A stretch of 5,106 nt of DNA from Deltaproteobacteria bacterium (GTDB lineage: Bacteria > Myxococcota > Polyangia > Haliangiales > Haliangiaceae): the NCBI GenBank assembly GCA_018262455.1, contig JAGSPR010000458.1, forward strand, positions 1 through 5,106, read 5' to 3'. Under the pieces are notes generated by a model. The model made no database searches and was not told where the DNA came from. It saw only the letters and a program-made list of their open reading frames with translations. Position numbers and translations under genes: made by a program. Of the stretch, positions 1-5,106 are shown in pieces. Each line of letters begins with the position of its first letter. Position 1 is the first letter of the stretch.

Positions 1-977
1 AAACGATAGCGCGGCTCGCCGCGGGGCAGTCGGACGACGCCGTCGCTGCGGTAGTTCAATCGACGCGCGCCCCCGTGCAGCTCGCGCCGTCGATGAACGT
101 ACACAAGTGGAGCCACCCGCTCACCCACGCCAACTTTCGGCGGCTGATCGACGTCGCGCGCTACCATGTCGTCGGTCCGGGCGAGGGCTTCCTCGCGTGC
201 CAGTGGACGGGGCCGGGCCGGCTCGCCGAGCCGCCGGACATCGTCGAGGCCGCGGCCCACGTGCTGGCGCGTCAGGATCTGGCGGGCAAGCGCGTCGTCG
301 TCACCGCGGGGCCAACGTACGAGGCGATCGACCCGGCGCGGTTCCTCGGCAATCGCAGCTCCGGCAAGATGGGGATCGCGCTCGCCGCGGCTGCACTGCG
401 TCGCGGGGCCGAGGTCACGTTGCTGCTCGGCCCGAGCGCGCTCGCGCCGCCCGTCGGGGTCACCGTCGTCGCGATCGAGACCGCGGCGCAGCTCGAAGCT
501 GCGCTCGCCACGGCGGCTCGGTCCGCCGACGTGATCATCATGGCGGCCGCGGTCGCGGACTATCGGCCGGCCAAGCCGAGCGCCCACAAGCTCAAGCGTG
601 GCGAGCTCGGCGCGAGGACCTCGCTCGCGCTCGTCGCCAACCCGGATCTCCTCGCGGGGCTCGGGGCGCGCCGCGGCAAGCAGCGAGTGCCCTTGCTCGT
701 CGGCTTCGCGGCCGAGACGCAGGATGTCGTGGCGAACGCTCGCAACAAGCTGGCGTCCAAGCAGTGCGATCTCGTGGTCGCCAACGACGTCAGCGAGCCG
801 GGATCCGGCTTCGCGGTCGACACCAACCGCGTCACGCTGGTCGACGCCTCGACGGTCACCGAGGTGCCAGCGGGGACGAAGGCGGTCGTGGCGCACCGCA
901 TCCTCGATCGCGTCGCGAGCCTGCTGGCAGCGCCGGCGACCCGCGTCGGCAAGCGAGCGCGGACCCCACGCGCCTGA
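1..977 (+). CDS. coaBC: Bifunctional phosphopantothenoylcysteine decarboxylase / phosphopantothenate-cysteine ligase CoaBC (5'-truncated)
   Basis: This protein makes 4'-phosphopantetheine for coenzyme A. CoaB joins cysteine to 4'-phosphopantothenate using CTP, and the FMN-dependent CoaC domain decarboxylates the product. The window opens inside the CoaC domain; the first whole codon is at 3, and TIARL there is the tail of the PASANT-type motif. The PxMN motif follows (APSMN, Asn codon 96-98), then the active-site clamp cysteine (ACQW, Cys codon 198-200). The CoaB domain starts near 285 with [12 protein letters not shown], then [18 protein letters not shown], the HKLKRG lysines (588-596), NPD and VANDVS, ending at TGA 975-977. 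The GTG at 75 is not the start, because the frame is open and homologous back to the window edge. The usual ACGD/ACGE after the clamp cysteine reads ACQW here. The downstream glyA is convergent. Identity is secure; what is missing is roughly the first 100 residues. Confidence 0.96.
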   Translation, partial: TIARLAAGQSDDAVAAVVQSTRAPVQLAPSMNVHKWSHPLTHANFRRLIDVARYHVVGPGEGFLACQWTGPGRLAEPPDIVEAAAHVLARQDLAGKRVVVTAGPTYEAIDPARFLGNRSSGKMGIALAAAALRRGAEVTLLLGPSALAPPVGVTVVAIETAAQLEAALATAARSADVIIMAAAVADYRPAKPSAHKLKRGELGARTSLALVANPDLLAGLGARRGKQRVPLLVGFAAETQDVVANARNKLASKQCDLVVANDVSEPGSGFAVDTNRVTLVDASTVTEVPAGTKAVVAHRILDRVASLLAAPATRVGKRARTPRA

Positions 978-982
978 TCGCG

Positions 983-998
983 CGAGCCCGCGGGCGCG
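983..998. terminator. Weak GC hairpin in the coaBC/glyA convergent gap
   Basis: Only 27 bases separate the stop codons of the converging coaBC and glyA genes. They include the perfect palindrome GCCCGCGGGC (986-995), which can extend by two more pairs across an A-G mismatch. No T-run follows on either strand, so it does not meet the standard intrinsic-terminator pattern. It could still slow polymerase in both directions, or be chance in GC-rich sequence. Confidence 0.2.
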
Positions 999-1004
999 GC
1001 GGGG

Positions 1005-2264
1005 TCAGACGAGGATGCCGGGCGCCGGGAACTTCGCGCAGAGCTCGCGGATCTCGCCGGCGATCTTGGCCTGCAGGCCGGTGTCGGTCGGCGCGCTGAC
1101 CACCGCGTCCATCCAGGCCGCGATCTGCCGCATCTCGGGCTCCTTCATGCCGCGGCTCGTCACCGACGGGGTTCCGAGCCGCACACCGGACGGATCGAAC
1201 GGCTTGCGGGGATCGAACGGCACGCTGTTGTAGTTGAGCTCCATGCCGGCCATGTCGAGCGCCTTCGCGGCGATCTTGCCCGAGACCTGCTTGGGCGTGA
1301 GGTCGGCGAGGATGAGGTGGTTGTCGGTGCCGCCGGTCACCAGCGACCAGCCACGCTCGACCAGTCCGGCCGCCAGCGCGCGCGCGTTCGCCACGATCTG
1401 CTGCGCGTACTGCTTGAACTCCGCGGCCTGCGCCTCCTTGAGCGCGATCGCGATGCCCGCGGTGGTGTGGTTGTGCGGTCCGCCCTGGAGGCCCGGAAAC
1501 ACCGCGCGGTCGATCGCCTTCTGGTGGATCGCCTTGCACATCAGCATGCCGCCGCGAGGACCGCGCAGCGTCTTGTGGGTCGTGGTCGAGACGACGTCGG
1601 CCATCGGAATCGGCGAGGGATGGACCCCGGCCGCGATGAGCCCCGCGATGTGCGCGATGTCCGCGACGAACACCGCGCCGACCTCGCGCGCGATCTCGCC
1701 GAACGTGGCGAAGTCGATCTCACGCGGGATCGCCGTGCCGCCGGCGAACAGGAGCTTCGGCTTCTCCTTGCGGGCGAGCTCGCGGACCTCGTCGAAGTCG
1801 ATCCGGTGCGTGTCCTTGCGGACCCCGTACTGCACGGCCCGGAAGTAGCTGCCGGTGATCGAGACGTTCCAGCCGTGCGTGAGGTGGCCACCTGCCGGCA
1901 GGGCCATGCCCATCACGGTGTCGCCGGGCTTGAGGAACGCGAAGTAGACCGCGAGGTTCGCGGGGGAGCCCGAGTACGGCTGCACGTTCGCGTGCTCCGC
2001 GCCGAACAGGCCCTTCGCGCGGTCGATGCAGAGCTGCTCGATCTGGTCGATGTACTGCTGGCCCTCGTAGTAACGCTTGCCGGGGTAGCCCTCGCTGTAC
2101 TTGTTCGTCAGCACGGACCCGGTGGCGGCAAGCACCGCTCCCGACACGTAGTTCTCGGAGGCGATCAGCCGGACCTTGTCGCGCTGGCGGCGCTCCTCGG
2201 CGGCGATCAGCTCGGCGATCTCGGGATCGACAGCAGCAAGCGTGGCCTGCAGGGCGGGATGCAT
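1005..2264 (-). CDS. glyA: Serine hydroxymethyltransferase
   Basis: PLP-dependent cytosolic enzyme interconverting serine plus tetrahydrofolate with glycine plus 5,10-methylene-tetrahydrofolate, the main source of one-carbon units. The 419-residue protein is full length for the family. In order: RLIASEN (32-38), TNKYSEGYPGKRYY (53-66) with catalytic Glu58 and substrate Tyr66, GGHLTHG (125-131), DIAHIAGL (202-209) with the PLP-contacting Asp and His, TTTHKTLRGPRGG with Schiff-base Lys231, FPGLQGGPHNH (256-266), GGTDNHL (311-317) and VRLGTPS with carboxylate-binding Arg362. All key residues are present. LPAGGHLTHG, GGTAIPR and NYNSVPFDP differ from the E. coli-type protein and point to another SHMT branch. 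The ATG at 2264 gives the canonical N-terminus. No convincing Shine-Dalgarno precedes it. It lies 56 bases after tetR on the same strand, so read-through or its own weak promoter could drive it. Confidence 0.97.
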   Translation of the reverse strand: MHPALQATLAAVDPEIAELIAAEERRQRDKVRLIASENYVSGAVLAATGSVLTNKYSEGYPGKRYYEGQQYIDQIEQLCIDRAKGLFGAEHANVQPYSGSPANLAVYFAFLKPGDTVMGMALPAGGHLTHGWNVSITGSYFRAVQYGVRKDTHRIDFDEVRELARKEKPKLLFAGGTAIPREIDFATFGEIAREVGAVFVADIAHIAGLIAAGVHPSPIPMADVVSTTTHKTLRGPRGGMLMCKAIHQKAIDRAVFPGLQGGPHNHTTAGIAIALKEAQAAEFKQYAQQIVANARALAAGLVERGWSLVTGGTDNHLILADLTPKQVSGKIAAKALDMAGMELNYNSVPFDPRKPFDPSGVRLGTPSVTSRGMKEPEMRQIAAWMDAVVSAPTDTGLQAKIAGEIRELCAKFPAPGILV

Positions 2265-2271
2265 GGCTCAA

Positions 2272-2280
2272 CCCATACCA
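2272..2280 (-). promoter_or_regulatory. Possible extended -10 element for glyA
   Basis: Reading the - strand, TGGTATGGG fits the TGn-TAnnnT extended -10 pattern only partly, because the last base is G rather than T. It ends 7 bases before the glyA ATG, so a start from it would be leaderless. I see no good -35 hexamer at the right distance. The 56-base gap to tetR (2265-2320) holds nothing else convincing apart from a 4-bp GGGA/TCCC inverted repeat at 2287-2302. Confidence 0.2.
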
Positions 2281-2320
2281 CGCGACGGGACATCAACATC
2301 CCTTGCGACGATCTGGCGGG

Positions 2321-3031
2321 TCAGGTCGCGATCCGGATGCCCGCGCGGGTGAGCGCGGTCAGGATGCGCTCACAGAGGGCGATGCCCATCGGGGTCGCGA
2401 GCAGCGGGAACATCGGGACCAGCATGTCGAGCCCGTCATCGACCAGCTGATGCGTCTTCGCCTCGTTCGGGCTGTCGTCGTGGATGTAGACGAGCATGCA
2501 GGCGAGCGTCAGCAGCCACAAGGTGTTCGCGACCACGGGCACGACCGCGGCGGGCAGCCCCGAGCCATCGAGCCCCTGCTCGAACACCGCGATCGCGCGG
2601 GCCCGCACGCTCCGGGTCTGGGCCGAGAACGCTGACAGCGGGTCGCCGGGGTTCACCAGGTGCGAGACGATCGACGCCAGCATCGCGCGGTGCGGCTGGA
2701 TCGATTCCAGCTTGCCGTGGAAGATCGCACCGAGCTTGTCGCGTACGGATCCCGACACGCGCGCTGCCATCTCCTCCATGCGCGCCTGGTTGTCCTCGTA
2801 GAACGCGAACACCAGCGCTTCCTTCGAGGGGAAGTAGTAGTAGGCCGCGCCGAGCGACAGCCCGGCGGCACGGGCGATGTCGCGCATCGTGGTGGCCTCG
2901 ACCCCGTGCTGTTGAAACAACCCGAGCGCGCGCTCGAGCAGCGTGCGGCGGGTGGCGTCGCGCTTGGCTTCGCCCGCGCGGCGGACCGGCCGGCGTGACT
3001 TCGGCTTGGCGGGAGAGCGGCGGGGCGGCAT
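2321..3031 (-). CDS. TetR-family transcriptional regulator
   Basis: 236-residue predicted DNA-binding protein. Residues 1-30 are a very basic Arg/Lys-rich tail. Residues about 27-72 are a classic TetR_N helix-turn-helix: LLERALGLFQQHGVEATTMR, then DIARAAGLSLGAAYYYFPSK, including the hallmark YYYFPSKEAL. The rest (about 75-236) is the variable ligand and dimer domain, helical, with a hydrophobic stretch at 160-183 and a HDDSPNEAKTHQLVD segment. The ligand cannot be told from sequence. The start ATG (3029-3031) overlaps the upstream gene's stop in TGATG, giving translational coupling, and it places the HTH at the usual distance from the N-terminus. A longer open frame reaching 3433 only shadows the upstream membrane gene. 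It is the last gene of a three-gene operon and probably autoregulates it through the twin palindromes at 4058-4126 (inference). Confidence 0.93.
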   Translation of the reverse strand: MPPRRSPAKPKSRRPVRRAGEAKRDATRRTLLERALGLFQQHGVEATTMRDIARAAGLSLGAAYYYFPSKEALVFAFYEDNQARMEEMAARVSGSVRDKLGAIFHGKLESIQPHRAMLASIVSHLVNPGDPLSAFSAQTRSVRARAIAVFEQGLDGSGLPAAVVPVVANTLWLLTLACMLVYIHDDSPNEAKTHQLVDDGLDMLVPMFPLLATPMGIALCERILTALTRAGIRIAT

Positions 3032-3420
3032 CACTTCGCCGGCGCCATCGTGGCCGCCATCGAGGCCGCGTTCTGAGCTGCCTGGCGGACCCGGTGGAAC
3101 ACGTAGAGGTTCGTCAGGTGCGCCGCTCCGAGCAGCAGGAGCAACGTGCCGAGTCGGCTCGTCAGGAGCGCGATCGCTCCGGCGATGCCGTCGACCTGCG
3201 TGCCGCTTGCACGCAAGAGCAACAGGGCCCATCCGAGGTTCACCAGGTAGAAGCCGATCACCAGCAGCTGGTTGATCGCGCAGGCGAGCTCGACGCGACC
3301 GGGGAACACGTCGCGCAAGAAGACCTCGCCATGACGAGCCAGCGCGCGGGCGAGCCAGATCGTGAGGGTGACGGCGATGGTGGCGTAGGGCAGGTACACG
3401 AGCAGGAGTGGATTGGACAT
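3031..3420 (-). CDS. Small three-helix integral membrane protein, unknown function
   Basis: 129 residues; I do not recognise a named family. Hydrophobic stretches at about 4-24 (NPLLLVYLPYATIAVTLTIW), 47-70 (around INQLLVIGFYLVNLGWALLL) and 78-108 (ending LLLLLGAAHLTNLYVF) predict three membrane helices, the third containing conserved-looking polar residues (HLTNLY). The linker at 28-46 has ARHGEVFLRDVFPGRVEL. The C-terminal tail is Ala/Gln/Met-rich with an RVRQ positive patch. The ATG at 3418-3420 has a good Shine-Dalgarno (GGAG at 3428-3431, 7-base spacing), so this start is better supported than longer ones. It begins 2 bases after the upstream membrane gene's stop and shares one base with tetR, so the products are probably made together and may form a complex. 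No catalytic or transport signature is visible. Confidence 0.85.
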   Translation of the reverse strand: MSNPLLLVYLPYATIAVTLTIWLARALARHGEVFLRDVFPGRVELACAINQLLVIGFYLVNLGWALLLLRASGTQVDGIAGAIALLTSRLGTLLLLLGAAHLTNLYVFHRVRQAAQNAASMAATMAPAK

Positions 3421-3422
3421 GA

Positions 3423-4067
3423 TCAGGCTCCAAGGGCGATCGCGCGAGGGAGGGTGGACGCGGTTCCGATCTCGCCGCGCTCGCGGTCGACGATCGTGGC
3501 CATGTGGCGGAGCAGCGGGATGAACGGGAGCCCGGTCACCGCCACCATCAGCGGCGGGATGCCGAGGAAGACCACCCACGGCACACAGGACGCCGCAACG
3601 GTGAGCCAGTAGATCCTGGTCGGGGTGAGCGCGCGCCCGTGCGTGGTCAGCTGGATGCCGCGCACCGTGACCAGGATCGCGAGTGCCAGGTGCGTCGGGC
3701 CCATCGCGCAGCAGCTGAGCCGGACCCAGTCATCGAACCGGTGCGGCCCGGTCACCAGCATCGCGATCGGCAAGTGGAGCAGCAGCGGCAGCGTGAGCGA
3801 GATCCCGATACCGGGCACCACCAGACTTGCGGCGAGTCGCGAGGCGTCCGGATGCACACCCGGACGCCGCGCCACCCGCTTCGCGCCCGCGTACGCCGCG
3901 AACGCGGTGGCCCACGAGATCGGCAGGATGATCCCGGCGTGCAACGTCCTCCCGGACGCCGCGCGTTCGCCCAGCACCGCAACACCCACGAGCAGCGCGA
4001 CCCCGAACGCGACCCGACCCGTCCGCTGCGCGATGACCTGATCGTGCGCTATCCGTCTTTCGAACAT
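3423..4067 (-). CDS. Multi-pass integral membrane protein, unknown function
   Basis: 214 residues from the ATG at 4067; no family recognised. A short charged N-terminus (MFERRIAHDQVIAQRTGR) precedes hydrophobic stretches at about 18-33, 43-61, 80-105, 117-138 and 152-186, predicting five or six helices. Distinctive segments are SCCAMGPTHLALA (118-130), WVVFLGIPPLMVAVTGLPF (164-182) and the polar tail RHMATIVDRERGE (187-199). An in-frame ATG at 4118 would add 17 residues. Those extra codons have a clearly lower GC third position than the rest of the gene, so I prefer 4067. Neither start has a Shine-Dalgarno, and each lies inside a GAACATGTTC palindrome. It is the first gene of the operon with the three-helix protein and TetR regulator, divergent from trpE. 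A regulated transporter, membrane enzyme or sensor pair is possible but not shown. The frame continuing to 4415 overlaps trpE and is a shadow. Confidence 0.82.
   Translation of the reverse strand: MFERRIAHDQVIAQRTGRVAFGVALLVGVAVLGERAASGRTLHAGIILPISWATAFAAYAGAKRVARRPGVHPDASRLAASLVVPGIGISLTLPLLLHLPIAMLVTGPHRFDDWVRLSCCAMGPTHLALAILVTVRGIQLTTHGRALTPTRIYWLTVAASCVPWVVFLGIPPLMVAVTGLPFIPLLRHMATIVDRERGEIGTASTLPRAIALGA
3428..3431 (-). promoter_or_regulatory. Ribosome binding site of the three-helix membrane gene
   Basis: The - strand reads TTGGAGCCTGATCATG: GGAG sits 7 bases before the ATG at 3420, inside the last codons of the preceding gene. It decides the start of the small membrane protein and is the only clear Shine-Dalgarno in the central operon. 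Confidence 0.7.
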
Positions 4068-4075
4068 GTTCAAAA
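4058..4075. promoter_or_regulatory. Palindromic operator candidate 1 (proximal)
   Basis: TTTCGAACATGTTCAAAA is an 18-bp dyad with 8 of 9 base pairs symmetric around GAACATGTTC (4062-4071). It overlaps the preferred start codon of the membrane gene (4065-4067). The symmetry, AT-rich flanks and position at the head of an operon that encodes its own TetR regulator suggest a TetR-family binding site. Binding itself is inferred. Confidence 0.6.
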
Positions 4076-4111
4076 CATGGACCGGCCAGGGTCTCTCGTC
4101 AAGCCGAGAAA

Positions 4112-4126
4112 TGAACATGTTCGAAA
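4112..4126. promoter_or_regulatory. Palindromic operator candidate 2 (distal)
   Basis: TGAACATGTTCGAAA repeats, in opposite orientation, the 15 bases of site 1 (4058-4072) exactly. The perfect 10-bp palindrome is at 4113-4122, and the two dyad centres are 51 bp apart, close to five helical turns. It overlaps the alternative ATG (4116-4118) and abuts the candidate -10 of the membrane operon, so a bound repressor would cover the expected transcription start. Confidence 0.58.
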
Positions 4127-4147
4127 ATATCAGCCTGCCGTCGGGTG
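4124..4147 (-). promoter_or_regulatory. Possible promoter of the membrane/TetR operon
   Basis: On the - strand, TGATATTTT (4132-4124) is an extended -10 (TGnTATTTT, four of six hexamer bases). A poor -35 (GTTCCA-like) lies about 16 bases further upstream. The predicted start falls in operator candidate 2, roughly 50 bases before the preferred ATG at 4067. A competing -35, TTGACG (4103-4098), has only a three-of-six -10 partner. Weak but positionally sensible. Confidence 0.35.
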
Positions 4148-4175
4148 GAACCAGGTCTCGAACCGCCCGGACCCA

Positions 4176-4204
4176 TGGCAAGGCCCCGGTGGCGTGGGTA
4201 TAAA
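4176..4204 (+). promoter_or_regulatory. Candidate trpE promoter (leaderless geometry)
   Basis: TATAAA (4199-4204), five of six bases of the sigma-70 -10, with a weak TGGCAA (4176-4181) at 17-bp spacing. A start 6-7 bases downstream would be at about 4211, 3 bases before the trpE ATG. In this GC-rich context such an AT-rich hexamer stands out. Confidence 0.45.
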
Positions 4205-4213
4205 TGACCCTGC

Positions 4214-5106
4214 ATGTACACGCCGTCGCGCGACGAGTTCGTCGCGGCAGCCGGGCAGGGCAACCTGATCCCGGTCTACCGCGAGCTGCTCGCCGACAGC
4301 GACACGCCGGTCTCCGCGTATGCGGCGCTGGGGCTGGGCGAGCACTCGTTCCTGCTCGAGTCGGTGGTCGGCGGAGCGACCTGGGCGGCGTACTCGTTCG
4401 TCGGCGTGGCGCCACGCGCCGTGGTGCGCTGGAAGGCCGGGACCGCGAGCGTGACCTGGTACGACGTCGACGGAGGCGGCCCGCCGCGCACGGCCGAGTG
4501 GGCCACCCCGGATCCCACCGCGGCGCTCGCCGAGGTGCTGGGCGAGATGCGACCCGTCGACGTGCCCGGCTTGCCGCGGTTCTGGGGCGGTGCGGTCGGC
4601 TGGATCGCCTACGACTGCGTGCGGGCGTTCGAGGACCTCCCGGCCCGCGCGCGACCGGATCTCGACCTGCCGCCGCTCTGCATGGTCATCACCGATACGC
4701 TGCTGATCTTCGACAACCTGAGGCAGACGCTGAAGGTGGTGGCGACGCCGTACGTCGCGCGGCCCGAGCGCGCCGAAGCCTCGTACGAACGTGCGTGCGC
4801 CAGGATCGATGCGATCGTCACGAAGCTGCGGGCGCCACGCAGGCCGCTGCCGAACCTCGTGCTGCCCAAGCTCGACGAGGTGCGATCGACCGCGGTCCCT
4901 CCGTCGTCGTTCACCCAGCCCGACTTCTGCGCAGCCGTCGATCGCGTGAAGGAGTACATCCTGGCCGGCGACGCGTTCCAGGTCGTGCTCTCTCAGAGGT
5001 TCGCCGAGCCCGCCGCGGGCGCGCGTCCACTCGATGTCTACCGCGCGCTGCGCGTGATCAACCCGTCGCCGTACATGTTCCACCTCGAGTTCCCCGAGGC
5101 GCGAGT
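4214..5106 (+). CDS. trpE: Anthranilate synthase component I (3'-truncated)
   Basis: Catalytic subunit that converts chorismate to anthranilate, the first step of tryptophan synthesis, normally paired with the glutamine amidotransferase TrpG. The window holds 297 codons of a family that is usually about 490-520 residues, so the C-terminal catalytic part is missing. The N-terminal domain shows FLLES (46-50), part of the tryptophan feedback site, then TWAAYSFVGVAPR (56-68) and WGGAVGWIAYD (124-134). The chorismate-binding domain begins near 236 with DFCAAVDRVKEYILAGDAFQ, VVLSQRF and NPSPYMF (283-289), the second feedback-site element; both elements are intact, so Trp inhibition is expected. An in-frame TGA at 4205-4207 makes ATG 4214 the first possible start. 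No Shine-Dalgarno is present, and TATAAA lies 9 bases upstream. It is divergent from the membrane/TetR operon, with about 150 bases shared. Confidence 0.96.
   Translation, partial: MYTPSRDEFVAAAGQGNLIPVYRELLADSDTPVSAYAALGLGEHSFLLESVVGGATWAAYSFVGVAPRAVVRWKAGTASVTWYDVDGGGPPRTAEWATPDPTAALAEVLGEMRPVDVPGLPRFWGGAVGWIAYDCVRAFEDLPARARPDLDLPPLCMVITDTLLIFDNLRQTLKVVATPYVARPERAEASYERACARIDAIVTKLRAPRRPLPNLVLPKLDEVRSTAVPPSSFTQPDFCAAVDRVKEYILAGDAFQVVLSQRFAEPAAGARPLDVYRALRVINPSPYMFHLEFPEAR

Noticed and set aside
75..77. GTG at 75 as the start of the left-hand gene
   Set aside because: It would cut the CoaC domain in the middle of a conserved region; the frame is open and homologous back to the window edge.
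2287..2302. GGGA/TCCC inverted repeat between tetR and glyA as a terminator
   Set aside because: Only four base pairs with an 8-base loop and no T-run.
1317..2450. Long + strand open frame (377 residues) opposite glyA
   Set aside because: Repetitive Arg/Asp/Val/Leu composition typical of antisense frames in GC-rich genes, no domain, and it lies across the complete glyA.
2321..3433. A 370-residue minus-strand frame fusing extra sequence to the TetR protein
   Set aside because: The added N-terminal part is a Pro/Arg-rich out-of-frame reading of the membrane gene; the TetR domain begins properly at ATG 3031.
4062..4122. GAACATGTTC palindromes as LexA/SOS boxes
   Set aside because: Gram-positive-type SOS boxes have GAAC and GTTC separated by four bases; here only two (AT) separate them, and the neighbouring genes are not SOS functions.
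3423..4415. Extending the multi-pass membrane protein to an ATG at 4415
   Set aside because: The first part is Arg/Pro-rich antisense to trpE and spans the divergent control region; coding-like composition begins only after 4067.
4130..5083. Long - strand open frame (317 residues) opposite trpE
   Set aside because: Arg/Gly/His-rich antisense shadow of a clear trpE coding frame.

Overview
This 5.1 kb window comes from a high-GC bacterial chromosome. I did not count GC exactly, but codon third positions are overwhelmingly G or C. It carries ordinary core metabolic genes around one small unrecognised operon. The proteins look bacterial. The lineage is not fixed by the sequence: a Myxococcota-like or other high-GC Gram-negative source, or an actinobacterium, would all fit, and Myxococcota is only my best guess. 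There are no tRNAs, rRNAs, CRISPR arrays, transposases or prophage genes.

Layout, left to right. (1) The C-terminal part of a bifunctional CoaBC protein (coenzyme A synthesis) on the + strand, cut by the left edge. (2) A 27-bp convergent gap, then glyA (serine hydroxymethyltransferase) on the - strand. (3) Upstream of glyA, also on the - strand, a compact three-gene set transcribed in the order multi-pass membrane protein (3423-4067), three-helix membrane protein (3031-3420), TetR-family regulator (2321-3031). The two junctions are a 2-nt gap and a 1-nt TGATG overlap, so the three are almost certainly one translationally coupled operon. (4) An AT-richer divergent control region (about 4055-4213). 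(5) The first 297 codons of trpE (anthranilate synthase component I) on the + strand, cut by the right edge.

The most interesting part is the divergent control region. It holds two copies of the palindrome GAACATGTTC inside a 15-bp element present in inverted orientation, with dyad centres 51 bp apart. This is what a TetR-type autoregulatory operator pair would look like, and the regulator at the end of the operon is the obvious candidate to bind it. Each palindrome also contains an in-frame ATG for the first membrane gene. I could not assign either membrane protein to a known family, so the operon is the best candidate here for something undescribed: a TetR-controlled two-component membrane system of unknown substrate.

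trpE has a TATAAA box only 9 bases before its ATG and no Shine-Dalgarno sequence, suggesting a leaderless transcript. A 10-codon Trp-containing reading frame just upstream offers a competing, weaker hypothesis of leader-peptide control. CoaBC, GlyA and TrpE are housekeeping enzymes with no evident functional link to the central operon.
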